A stretch of 47,626 nucleotides of DNA from CAJJDF01 sp965657945. GTDB taxonomy: Bacteria > Bacteroidota > Bacteroidia > Flavobacteriales_D > CAJJDF01. How positions within the stretch are numbered: position 1 is the first letter of the stretch; each line of letters begins with the position of its first letter. Positions 24,667-32,214 of this stretch are shown one piece after another. The translations under genes and the position numbers were made by a program. The notes below the pieces were generated by a model. It was given only the letters and a program-made list of their open reading frames with translations, was not told where the DNA came from and did not search any database. The stretch is taken from the NCBI GenBank assembly GCA_965657945.1, contig CBFHPW010000018.1, forward strand, positions 1 to 47,626. Direction: 5' to 3'.

Positions 24667-26274
24667 ATGAAGATGAAAAAAATAGGGATATCGATTCTAC
24701 TTTTTGTAGTAGTTGCTGCGAGTAGCTTCTCACAAACAGAAACGGATAAGAACAAGACTGTTTATAAGGTTGCCAAATTGATTGACATCATTGAGCAGCT
24801 TTATGTAGACTCGGTGAACTCTCCAGAACTGGTGGATGAAGCGATAAAAGCAATGCTCGAAAAGCTTGACCCACATTCTGCCTACATCCCAGCTAAAAGC
24901 GTTGAGGCAGTGGAAGCTCCACTCAAAGGAAATTTTGAAGGTGTTGGAGTGAGGTTTCAAATATTGAATGACACACTATTAGTGGTTCAGGCAATTCCTG
25001 GAGGTCCTTCTGCAAAAGTTGGCGTTTCGGCAGGCGATCAAGTCATAAAAATTGACGAGGAACTGGTTGCTGGAGTTGGATTGCAAAATTCGGGAGTGAG
25101 AAAAAGATTACTTGGAAAGAAGGGCACCAAAGTGACTGTAACAATAAAAAGGGGAGGAGAAGAAGAACTAATTGAATTTGAAATTACTCGAGATAAAATA
25201 CCAATTCACAGCGTAGATGCTGCTTATATGATTGATAAGGAAATAGGATACATCAAACTCAATGCATTTGCAAAAACAACCCAAGCTGAAATTCAGCAAG
25301 CGATGAGAAAATTGAAATTTCAAGGAATGGAGTCATTAATTTTGGATCTGCAGAATAATGGCGGTGGATATTTAGATCAAGCCTTTAAATTGGCTGACGA
25401 ATTTCTACCAAAGCAAAAAATGATTGTCTATACAGAAGGAAGGAGCTATCCAAAAAAAGAATTTTTATCTACGTACAGGGGTCTTTTTCAGAAAGGTAAA
25501 TTGGTTATTTTAGTGAACGAAAGCACAGCTTCTGCAAGCGAAATAGTTTCGGGTGCAGTACAAGACTGGGACAGAGGAGCTTTAGTAGGCCGAAGAACTT
25601 TTGGTAAAGGTTTGGTGCAAAGACCAATTCCTCTTACCGATGGAAGTAAAGTTAGAATTACAACACAGCGTTACTACACACCTTCAGGAAGATGCATTCA
25701 AAAATCCTACGAGGGGGGGACTAAAGCTTATCGCAAAGAAAAGTACGAACGATACATGAATGGCGAATCATTCTCAAAAGACAGCATAAAAATCCCAGAT
25801 TCTCTGGTTTTTAAAACCTTAGTGACAGGAAGAAAGGTATATGCTGGAGGAGGTATTATTCCAGATGTATTTGTTCCTGTTGACACAACGGGTACATCTC
25901 CTTATTTTTTAAGCTTAGTGCGTAAGGGAATAATGAATCGATTTGCATTGGAGTATGTGAATCAGAATAGAGACTGGTTAGACAGCAATTTCAATGAGTT
26001 TAAAGTGTTTAAATCAGATTTTGAGATAGACAGTGCTCTGTCGGAAATGATTGAGTATGCCGAATCAAAAAAACTTGAGTTTGATCAAGAAGAATTTGAC
26101 GAAGCTAAAGAGGCCATAACCATTAGGTTGAAAGCTTTGATTGCTCAAAATTACTGGGGGTTCAGTGAATTTTATCAAATCTTCAATGAGCTCAACCCGA
26201 TTTATAAAAAAGGGATTGAGCTTATTTCAACTAAGCAAGAGTATAAGCAACTAAACCTTTCCAAAAAGTACTAA
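24667..26274 (+). CDS. S41 family C-terminal processing peptidase (Ctp/Prc type)
   Basis: This 535-aa exported serine protease has an N-terminal signal sequence ending in SSFSQ. Next is a helical start domain with LDPHSAYIP, then a PDZ domain (about residues 90-170, FEGVGVRFQ...GDQVIKIDEE). The catalytic core carries the Ser/Lys dyad: Ser289 in NESTASASEIVSGA and Lys314 in RTFGKGLVQ, 25 residues apart as in Prc. Family members cut the C-termini of periplasmic and membrane proteins. A C-terminal helical extension follows VPVDTT. It follows the MORN protein by 7 bases; whether that protein is a substrate or partner is not shown. Confidence 0.93.
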   Translation: MKMKKIGISILLFVVVAASSFSQTETDKNKTVYKVAKLIDIIEQLYVDSVNSPELVDEAIKAMLEKLDPHSAYIPAKSVEAVEAPLKGNFEGVGVRFQILNDTLLVVQAIPGGPSAKVGVSAGDQVIKIDEELVAGVGLQNSGVRKRLLGKKGTKVTVTIKRGGEEELIEFEITRDKIPIHSVDAAYMIDKEIGYIKLNAFAKTTQAEIQQAMRKLKFQGMESLILDLQNNGGGYLDQAFKLADEFLPKQKMIVYTEGRSYPKKEFLSTYRGLFQKGKLVILVNESTASASEIVSGAVQDWDRGALVGRRTFGKGLVQRPIPLTDGSKVRITTQRYYTPSGRCIQKSYEGGTKAYRKEKYERYMNGESFSKDSIKIPDSLVFKTLVTGRKVYAGGGIIPDVFVPVDTTGTSPYFLSLVRKGIMNRFALEYVNQNRDWLDSNFNEFKVFKSDFEIDSALSEMIEYAESKKLEFDQEEFDEAKEAITIRLKALIAQNYWGFSEFYQIFNELNPIYKKGIELISTKQEYKQLNLSKKY

Positions 26275-26306
26275 AAAAAGCGTTTCAATCCTGAAAGAAC
26301 TTTTTT

Positions 26307-26314
26307 TATATTTG
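26307..26314 (+). promoter_or_regulatory. Bacteroidota-type -7 box upstream of the DUF1573 gene
   Basis: TATATTTG matches TAnnTTTG exactly and lies 25 bases before the start at 26340, so this gene probably has its own promoter after the S41 protease gene. Confidence 0.5.
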
Positions 26315-26339
26315 TTAATCAAAAAAACAAAGAAGAACT

Positions 26340-26906
26340 ATGAAAAACAACAACTTATTGATTGGAGCAGTGGCTATTATTGGAGCTCTTACGCTTTTCA
26401 ACACATACAAAGTAATGACTAACGATGGAGGAAGAACGATTGCTCCACCAACACCAACATCAGCTGTACAGCCCAACAATCAAGGGGCAAACTTCCCTAG
26501 CACCCTGCCTCAAAATCAGGCAAACCCAGGGCAGCAGCCGGTTGTTCAACAGCCAACTCAACCTACTCAGCCAGCTTTGCCTGCAACTTCCATCAACTTC
26601 AAAGAACCAAAGAAGGATTTTGGAAAAGTTTTGGCTTCTTCTACAAACAAACACACTTTTGTGTTTACCAATACAGGAACTGAGCCATTGGTAATTTCTA
26701 ATGCCAAAGGATCTTGTGGATGTACAGTACCAAAATGGCCACAAGAGCCAATTGCTCCAGGTGAAACAGGAGAAATTAGCGTAGAGTACAAGCCGGCAGG
26801 ACAATCGGGAGTACAAACAAAATTTGTAACGATTACGGCAAATACAAATCCAGCTACTACTCAGCTTACCATCACTGGCGATATTCAAGCAGAAGGAGCT
26901 AAGTAA
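26340..26906 (+). CDS. Membrane-anchored DUF1573 protein
   Basis: In this 188-aa protein, residues 5-22 form a hydrophobic anchor or uncleaved signal (LLIGAVAIIGALTLFNTY). A Pro/Gln/Asn-rich linker spans about 33-82. The C-terminal DUF1573 domain (from about residue 88) is an Ig-like beta sandwich with the signature FGKVLASSTNKHTFVFTNTG, then SCGCTVPKWP and EISVEYKPAGQSG. DUF1573 proteins are abundant in Bacteroidota and have no settled function. The domain should face the periplasm. A hairpin follows the gene at 26937. Confidence 0.9.
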   Translation: MKNNNLLIGAVAIIGALTLFNTYKVMTNDGGRTIAPPTPTSAVQPNNQGANFPSTLPQNQANPGQQPVVQQPTQPTQPALPATSINFKEPKKDFGKVLASSTNKHTFVFTNTGTEPLVISNAKGSCGCTVPKWPQEPIAPGETGEISVEYKPAGQSGVQTKFVTITANTNPATTQLTITGDIQAEGAK

Positions 26907-26936
26907 GCTTTTTTCTGAACTTAAACATCATAAAAC

Positions 26937-26951
26937 CCCCTAGCTTAGGGG
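26937..26951 (+). terminator. Possible terminator hairpin after the DUF1573 gene
   Basis: The stem CCCCTA/TAGGGG (6 bp) with loop GCT lies 31 bases after the stop codon. It is not followed by a T-run, so termination is only possible, not shown. The T-rich stretch immediately after the stop codon precedes the hairpin rather than following it. Confidence 0.35.
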
Positions 26952-26970
26952 AAATTAATCATTCTTCTCA

Positions 26971-27048
26971 GTATTTCTTTTTGCGTAAGCAAGAAGAAAT
27001 ACAAGGAGTTGAGTAAGAAATACTAGCATATTTCATTAGAAGTATTTC
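26971..27048. repeat. Nested inverted repeats on GTATTTC/GAAATAC
   Basis: A 14-bp stem with one G-T pair (26971-26984 with 26989-27002) closes the tetraloop GTAA. Immediately downstream is a second inverted repeat, GAAATACT (27017-27024) with AGTATTTC (27041-27048). Because all four arms share the same seven bases, arm 1 can pair with arm 2 or arm 3, and arm 4 with arm 2 or 3, so alternative folds are possible. Neither a protein-coding frame nor a known RNA family was recognised. Confidence 0.5.
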
Positions 27049-27418
27049 AACTAAAAAATCCCAACATACATCCTCAGCTAACTCTAAATGGCAAATCCAA
27101 AGAACTCAATTAGTACGGTTTAATTATATCACACATAATAGATGAGAAAAAGTTGACTTCAAACGAATCAAAAGTTTCAGTATTTTTAAGTTCAGCTATT
27201 GCCAAAAAACATTAAGTTTTCTACTAAAAACTGAGAGCTTTTTACCTAGAGGCAATGCTTTTGGCGCCAAACTAAGTTCGATAAAGTGTGGTCGGCAATA
27301 AATCTCTACTAGTTGAAATCACTCTAAATGCTGAGGTCAGAGTAAATCGAAATAAAACTCACTAAAGGCCAAAGGAAAGTAGGTGCCTTTTCGTCAAAAA
27401 ATCAATCCTTTATCCCAG

Positions 27419-27922
27419 ATGAAACAAACCTCACAATTTACCGAAATGTATGACCGATTTGGTAAAATGGTGTATAATGTCTCGTTGAATTACCTTCAAA
27501 ATATAGAAGACGCGGAAGAGGCTACACAAGATGTTTTTGTAAAAATTTACTATAAAATCAAAGGATTTAATGAACAATCTAGTCTAAAGACATGGATATA
27601 CAGAATAACAATAAATCACTGTTTGGATGTAATAAAATCCAAGAACCGCAGAATGAGAGTGCTTTTTTCACGACAAAATGACGACCACGATTCCATAGAA
27701 TTCAATCATCCGGGAGTTGCTTTAGAAAACAAAGAAGCCATAGGCGAAATATTGAGACAACTTAACCAACTTCCTCACAATCAAAAGTCTGCATTGATGA
27801 TGAAAGCAATTGATGGATTGAGTCAAAAGGAAATAGCGGATGTTTTGGAATTAAATGTAAAGGCAGTGGAATCTTTGCTTACTCGGGCAAGGGCAAATAT
27901 GAAAAAGAAACTTAAACCATGA
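27419..27922 (+). CDS. ECF-type RNA polymerase sigma factor
   Basis: This 167-aa sigma-70-family factor has region 2 at about residues 8-80 (FGKMVYNVSLNYLQNIEDAE, then TQDVFVKIYYKIKGF and SLKTWIYRITINHCLD). Region 4 is at about 105-162 (LPHNQKSALMMKAIDGLSQ, then KEIADVLELNVKAVESLLTR). No region 3 or extra domain is present, as in ECF factors. The ATG at 27419 begins close to the conserved region; an in-frame GTG at 27383, with AAAGGA upstream, is the alternative. The stop overlaps the next gene by 4 bases. That gene and the one after it look like its membrane regulator and periplasmic sensor. Confidence 0.92.
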   Translation: MKQTSQFTEMYDRFGKMVYNVSLNYLQNIEDAEEATQDVFVKIYYKIKGFNEQSSLKTWIYRITINHCLDVIKSKNRRMRVLFSRQNDDHDSIEFNHPGVALENKEAIGEILRQLNQLPHNQKSALMMKAIDGLSQKEIADVLELNVKAVESLLTRARANMKKKLKP

Positions 27923-28176
27923 AAACACAATTAGAATTTTTGGAAAAAATTGAGCAAGTGGAGATTCCGCCCCATTTATTCAAAAAAGTGATTCATAAAA
28001 TTGAGCAAATTGAAGATAAGAAAAGGAATCAGTTCAAATGGTTAGCTTCAGCTGCTGTCATTACGGTACTTTTTAATTTGGGTTTTGTGTTTCAATACTA
28101 CAATTCAGTGAACTCAAATTCGGAGAAAATAAACCCTTACAGTTACGCATCCAGTTATCACATAAGTTATGAATAA
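27919..28176 (+). CDS. Small single-TM protein, putative anti-sigma factor
   Basis: This 85-aa protein of no recognised family has a charged, cytoplasmic-looking N-terminus of about 40 residues (LEFLEKIEQVEIPPHLFKKV). One transmembrane helix follows (about 41-60, WLASAAVITVLFNLGFVFQY), then a short 25-residue exterior tail. That topology and the 4-base overlap with the sigma gene upstream are what a CnrY-type anti-sigma factor would have: a short cytosolic segment binding the sigma and a membrane anchor. It overlaps the next gene by 8 bases. The role is inferred from topology and context only. Confidence 0.7.
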   Translation: MKTQLEFLEKIEQVEIPPHLFKKVIHKIEQIEDKKRNQFKWLASAAVITVLFNLGFVFQYYNSVNSNSEKINPYSYASSYHISYE

Positions 28177-28621
28177 ACAAGCCAAAATTATAATCATCGC
28201 TTTGCTTTGTGTCAATATCACTTTGCTCATCACCTTATATTTAGGTCAGCCAAGATCGAAACACATGGAAGGGCCAAAAGAACTTATTATCGAGAGATTG
28301 GGTTTTGAAGACGTGCAAATCACTGATTTTGAAGGTGCCGTTGTTCAACATTTTTCAGAAATTCAAAAAATTCGAGAAGAAATAAGAACATACAAGCAAA
28401 AGATAAATGCAGACTTATTACTGCCAGAGCCAAAAATAAATGATACGTTAAACAATTTGCTCTCCAATAGCTTTAAGAAAATGGAAGAATTACATTTTAG
28501 GCATTTGACTGAAATAAAAGAGATTTGTAACGAAGAACAGAAAAAGATTTTTGACGAAATGGTGCCTGAGTTAGGACGCATATTTGACCCAAGACCAAGG
28601 GGCAAAAAAAGAAGAAACTAA
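28169..28621 (+). CDS. Membrane-anchored Spy/CpxP/CnrX-like periplasmic sensor
   Basis: This 150-aa protein has an N-terminal helix (about residues 6-26, KIIIIALLCVNITLLITLY). The rest is an all-helical periplasmic domain: FEGAVVQHFSEIQKIREEIR, then FKKMEELHFRHLTEIKEIC and NEEQKKIFDEMVPELGRIF. This is the pattern of the LTXXQ/Spy-CnrX fold, annotated in many Bacteroidota genomes as periplasmic heavy-metal sensor. His and Met residues (HMEG at 32-35, HFRH near 110) could bind metal, but this is not shown. With the two genes before it, the module parallels CnrH-CnrY-CnrX. It converges on the FGE-like gene with a 24-base gap. Confidence 0.78.
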   Translation: MNKQAKIIIIALLCVNITLLITLYLGQPRSKHMEGPKELIIERLGFEDVQITDFEGAVVQHFSEIQKIREEIRTYKQKINADLLLPEPKINDTLNNLLSNSFKKMEELHFRHLTEIKEICNEEQKKIFDEMVPELGRIFDPRPRGKKRRN

Positions 28622-28645
28622 AGAAGGAATTATAAGTCGTTGGAA

Positions 28646-30175
28646 TTAATGGGATATCAACACAACCCTGAACCCTGCGAATGGATTGGGTTGCAGGCCC
28701 CACTTTTCTTTTGAGTTTATTTGGAGAAAATAAGAATTACTTTTCCAAGACCCACCTTTTGTAATGCCAGAATCTAAAATCATTTCCGCAGCATTTCCAG
28801 CCATGTTGTAAATTCCAAATCCATTTGGAAAATAAGAATCTACAGGAGCCAAAACCGCTTCGCCATCAAAATCATGTAAATCTGTAAAGTGATGTTGAAA
28901 AAAACTTCGGAGCGATAAAGTATCGTAGCCAAATACATTTTCAGACTCGCTCATTTTTGGATTGTGATTTGCCAAAAAGTTTCCTTTAGAATTCCTGATA
29001 TATGGACCGCCCCATGGATAAGGAGAATTTGGCAAACCTCCTTGAGCAGAAATGATCCACTCGTTTTCGGTAGGCAATCGAATGGTTATTTCTTTCTCAA
29101 AAATAGTATGGTACTGTTGTTGAAACCAGTGGCAAAATTGTTCGGCTTGCCAGGCCGAAAGGTTTACTACTGGATACCTTTTAAATTTGCTATGAGAGGA
29201 ATAATTTTTTGCCCAAATTTGACCGTAAGGAAAAAGTTTATTCCAGCAAGAATCGGCTAGCGGAACAGAATAGAGAAGAGGATTGTTCTCAACTTCTTTT
29301 CTAAAAAGTGCATACAATTCATTGGTAACTTCAAATTTACCCATTGACAGAGTATCGTTTATTCGTGCGAAATACTTTTTGAAATACTTTTTATTGAGCT
29401 GTATTGAATTCTTTGGTGAATTCGAGAATTTAACCACCTCTACAACATACCTAAAACCCACTTCGGGAGAAGCTCCTTTTACATATTGCTGTTTATCGAT
29501 CCTTAACCAATCGGCTCTGCTTTTCCAACTTCCACCTTTTACTAGTCCTTTTTCTGCAACCATTTCGGCTACATTTCCACTCATGTTGTACAAACCAAAA
29601 TCATTGGGCCAATACGATTCGACAGGCGCAGTAATGGTTGCTCCGTCATTTAAACTTCCTGCTATTCCCATGTAATCTCCTCTTCTTCGAATAAAATTTG
29701 CCTGCATTTTGCCCTGGTTTTTACCAGATTCTACTCGCATAGATTCCGTTCCCCAAGGAAAAATTGCAAAAGGATTATTTCCTTTTGCAGCATCTTCCCA
29801 TTCTTTTTCTGTAGGAAGGCGTACCCGTACTTTTTGATTGGAAAACCTTGAGTTGAGTTCGCTCGTTAGCCATTCGCAATAAGCAGTTGCTTGCTCATAA
29901 TTAATATTTACAACAGGATAATTTTGATAGGCAGGATGCCTGAAATAATAGCGTTGTAAAGGTTCGGATAATTTTCGGGTACTCCACAAATGCGAATTTG
30001 GGCGATAATTCACGCTGTCTTCAGTAGAAAGTTGAGACAAAAACAAAGTATAGTCTATATTGCTCACCTCCGTTTTGCTCATCCACAAGTAATCACCACG
30101 TATAGGAACACAGTTAGGAATTTGTGCCAAAGAAATGGTAGAGAAAAGGAGTGATAATAGATTTAGGACTTTCAT
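28646..30175 (-). CDS. Tandem formylglycine-generating-enzyme-like protein (two SUMF1/EgtB/PvdO domains)
   Basis: This 509-aa secreted protein (signal peptide MKVLNLLSLLFSTISLAQ) contains two SUMF1-type domains in tandem. Domain 1 (about 28-250) has SKTEVSNIDYTLFL, YPVVNINYEQATAYCEWL, RLPTEKEWEDAAKG and GLVKGGSWKSR. Domain 2 (about 275-507) has GKFEVTNELYALF, YPVVNLSAWQAEQFCHWF, RLPTENEWIISAQG and GITKGGSWKSN. The cysteine that follows GGS in active formylglycine-generating enzymes is absent from both domains, so a catalytic sulfatase-modifying role is unlikely. Gliding/T9SS lipoproteins GldK and GldJ also carry inactive domains of this family, but here there is no lipobox cysteine. Function is unknown. 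Confidence 0.85.
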   Translation of the reverse strand: MKVLNLLSLLFSTISLAQIPNCVPIRGDYLWMSKTEVSNIDYTLFLSQLSTEDSVNYRPNSHLWSTRKLSEPLQRYYFRHPAYQNYPVVNINYEQATAYCEWLTSELNSRFSNQKVRVRLPTEKEWEDAAKGNNPFAIFPWGTESMRVESGKNQGKMQANFIRRRGDYMGIAGSLNDGATITAPVESYWPNDFGLYNMSGNVAEMVAEKGLVKGGSWKSRADWLRIDKQQYVKGASPEVGFRYVVEVVKFSNSPKNSIQLNKKYFKKYFARINDTLSMGKFEVTNELYALFRKEVENNPLLYSVPLADSCWNKLFPYGQIWAKNYSSHSKFKRYPVVNLSAWQAEQFCHWFQQQYHTIFEKEITIRLPTENEWIISAQGGLPNSPYPWGGPYIRNSKGNFLANHNPKMSESENVFGYDTLSLRSFFQHHFTDLHDFDGEAVLAPVDSYFPNGFGIYNMAGNAAEMILDSGITKGGSWKSNSYFLQINSKEKWGLQPNPFAGFRVVLISH

Positions 30176-30255
30176 ACTGATCTTTTAGTATAATTTTTAA
30201 GACTGGAAATGAAGTTTGGCTTACACAGCAAACAAAAAAGAGAAGGATACTTATT

Positions 30256-30288
30256 AAACCTAACAGGTTTTCAAAACCTGTTAGGTTT
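30256..30288. repeat. Perfect palindrome of the ACCTnnnAGGTTTT family, copy 1
   Basis: Two 16-base arms, AAACCTAACAGGTTTT (30256-30271) and its exact complement (30273-30288), flank one central C. It lies in the 222-base divergent region between the FGE-like gene and the response regulator. It has the same scaffold as the palindromes flanking the transposase at 31568 and 32215, but a different middle triplet (AAC instead of GGA), changed in both arms. Confidence 0.9.
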
Positions 30289-30397
30289 GGACTCAAAACT
30301 ACATTTATATTCTTTAACAACAAATAAGAGTTTTTTATTGGAGATACTCCCCCCAAACTCTTATTTTTATCCATTATCAAGAAAAAAACCAAATTTT

Positions 30398-31567
30398 ATG
30401 ACCAAAATATTAGTAATTGATGATGAAAGACCGATACGAAGTGTGCTTCGCGAAATACTAGAAAACGAAAAGTACAAAGTAGAGGATGCCGAAAATGGAA
30501 AAGTCGGTTTTGAATTAGCTTCTAAGAATAATTATGATGTGATTTTATGCGACATCAAAATGCCAGAAATGGATGGAGTTGAGGTATTGGAAAAATTGCA
30601 AGAAAATGGAATTGATTCTCCGGTAATCATGATTTCTGGTCACGGGACCATTGATACTGCCGTTGAATGTTTGCAAAAAGGAGCATACGACTTTATTCAA
30701 AAACCGCTGGATTTGAACAGGACTTTAGTCAGCATAAGAAATGCTTTTGAGAGAAAAGACTTGGTAGAGGAAACCAAAGTACTCAAGAGAAAAATTCACA
30801 AAGGAAAAACCACAGAAATTATTGGTGAATCCAAAGCGATAAAGGACATCAAAGAAATGATTGTAAAAGTGGCTCCATCTGATGCTAGAGTTTTGATTAC
30901 GGGAGGAAATGGAAGCGGAAAAGAGTTGGTTGCGCGCCAGTTGCATGAGCAGAGTAGCCGTATGAAGGCTCCATTTATAGAAGTCAATTGTGCTGCAATT
31001 CCTGCTGAATTAATAGAAAGCGAATTGTTTGGACACGAAAAAGGAGCTTTTACTTCGGCTATTAAACAACGAAAAGGAAAGTTTGAACAAGCTGAGGGTG
31101 GCACCATATTTTTGGATGAAATAGGAGACATGAGTTTGCCAGCCCAAGCCAAAGTGCTGAGAGCTTTGCAAGAAAATAAAATAACAAGAGTGGGTGGCGA
31201 CAAGGATATTACTGTAAACGTCAGAGTTCTTGCTGCAACCAATAAAAATTTAAAAGAAGAAATTGCTGAAAAGAAATTTAGAGAAGATTTATATCACAGA
31301 TTAGCCGTAATTTTGATTCATGTTCCTTCGCTGAATGACAGAAAAGACGATATCCCCCTGCTAGCAGAACATTTCTTAAGCATAATATGTGACGAACAAT
31401 CGATTCCAACAAAATCCTTTTCGAAAGAAGCAGTGGAGGAAATGAAGAAAATTGACTGGACAGGGAACATCAGGGAGCTGAGAAACATTGTAGAAAGACT
31501 TGTGATTCTCTGTGGAAATGAAATTCAGGGAAATGAAATTAAATTATACGCAAACCCAACAAAGTAA
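30398..31567 (+). CDS. Sigma-54-type response regulator lacking a DNA-binding domain
   Basis: This 389-aa protein has a receiver domain (residues 1 to about 118, with phosphoacceptor D52, S80 and K102 in place). An AAA+ sigma-54-activator domain follows, with Walker A GGNGSGKE (169-176), Walker B FLDEIGD (238-244) and YHRLAVILI after it. The sigma-54-contacting loop reads GAFTSA (216-221) instead of the usual GAFTGA. The protein stops after NIRELRNIVERLVILCGNEI, so the C-terminal Fis-type helix-turn-helix is missing. The start at 30398 (MTKILVIDDE) is chosen because the longer frame from 30209 only translates the palindrome at 30256. No histidine kinase is adjacent. Its last codon touches the 31568 palindrome. 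Confidence 0.9.
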   Translation: MTKILVIDDERPIRSVLREILENEKYKVEDAENGKVGFELASKNNYDVILCDIKMPEMDGVEVLEKLQENGIDSPVIMISGHGTIDTAVECLQKGAYDFIQKPLDLNRTLVSIRNAFERKDLVEETKVLKRKIHKGKTTEIIGESKAIKDIKEMIVKVAPSDARVLITGGNGSGKELVARQLHEQSSRMKAPFIEVNCAAIPAELIESELFGHEKGAFTSAIKQRKGKFEQAEGGTIFLDEIGDMSLPAQAKVLRALQENKITRVGGDKDITVNVRVLAATNKNLKEEIAEKKFREDLYHRLAVILIHVPSLNDRKDDIPLLAEHFLSIICDEQSIPTKSFSKEAVEEMKKIDWTGNIRELRNIVERLVILCGNEIQGNEIKLYANPTK

Positions 31568-31614
31568 ATGAGCTAAACCTGGAAGGTTTTTAAAACCTTC
31601 CAGGTTTAGCTCAT
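31568..31614. repeat. 47-base perfect palindrome, left flank of the transposase gene
   Basis: The arms are 23 bases each (31568-31590 and 31592-31614) around one central T, with no mismatch. The core AACCTGGAAGGTTTT is shared with the family; the outer ATGAGCTA is extra. It starts the base after the response-regulator stop codon, so it may also act as that gene's transcription terminator, and it ends 12 bases before the transposase start. Confidence 0.92.
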
Positions 31615-31626
31615 AAATAGACTCCA

Positions 31627-32208
31627 ATGATCCAAACCAATCTAGAAATAGAGAAGTATTATCATATTTTTAATCGAGGGAATAACAAAGAGTTAATTTT
31701 CTTGAAAAACGAAAATTACCACTATTTTTTAGGATTAGTAGCCAAATACTTATCGCCAGTTTGTGAAATTTTGAGTTATTGTTTAATTCCGAACCACTTT
31801 CATTTTGTTGTTAAGATTAAAGATGAAGAAAGTTTGCCTAATGATTTTGATAAGACAAAACTTCATCAACCATTTTCCAATCTTTTTAATGCCTACACAA
31901 AAGCATTTAATAAAATGTTTGACAGAAGAGGTAGTTTATTTCAGAAAAACATGAAACGAGTTGAGATTAAAAACTCAGAATATTTAAGAAATTTAATAAT
32001 TTACGTCAACACTAATTCAAACCACCATGAATTAAGTGATTGCAAACTATATAAATATAATTCCTACCAAGCTTTAATTTCTAAATCCGCGACTAAAATT
32101 GATAGAAACGCGGTGCTAGAACTATTTGACGATGTAAATAATCTTAAATTTATGTTTGAAAAGAAGAAAGACAAATTGGATTCAATAAAAGAGATTACCT
32201 TTGAATAG
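31627..32208 (+). CDS. REP-associated tyrosine transposase (Y1/HUH family)
   Basis: This 193-aa protein of the IS200-like Y1_Tnp superfamily has the N-terminal YYHIFNRGNNKELIF (residues 11-25). Next is the metal-binding HUH signature in YCLIPNHFHFVVKI (His57 and His59), then FNAYTKAFNKMFDRRGSLFQ and RNLIIYVNTNSNHHEL. Tyr126 is the expected nucleophile, aligning with the YIHxNP segment of RAYTs. Such enzymes nick and rejoin single-stranded DNA at REP hairpins. It is the only transposase-like gene in the window. The 12-base gap to the left palindrome and 6-base gap to the right one support a RAYT assignment over a free IS200 element. Confidence 0.9.
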   Translation: MIQTNLEIEKYYHIFNRGNNKELIFLKNENYHYFLGLVAKYLSPVCEILSYCLIPNHFHFVVKIKDEESLPNDFDKTKLHQPFSNLFNAYTKAFNKMFDRRGSLFQKNMKRVEIKNSEYLRNLIIYVNTNSNHHELSDCKLYKYNSYQALISKSATKIDRNAVLELFDDVNNLKFMFEKKKDKLDSIKEITFE

Positions 32209-32214
32209 CTAGTG

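Larger units (their letters stand above)
26907..27418. other. 512-base intergenic region with inverted repeats
   Basis: No plausible gene was found on either strand. Near the left end are a short G/C-rich hairpin (26937-26951) and a set of inverted repeats built on GTATTTC/GAAATAC (26971-27048), annotated separately. The rest is AT-rich with no clear structure. A promoter for the sigma-factor operon should be in the right part, but no TAnnTTTG box is evident there. Confidence 0.55.

Noticed and set aside
26460..26888. 142-codon minus-strand frame opposite the DUF1573 gene
   Set aside because: Trp/Ser/Leu/Cys-rich antisense product without a recognisable domain; the sense frame has a clear domain, anchor and promoter box.
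27383..27418. GTG start for the ECF sigma factor
   Set aside because: It adds 12 residues (MPFRQKINPLSQ) outside region 2. The ATG at 27419 is preferred, although AAAGGA upstream of the GTG leaves some doubt.
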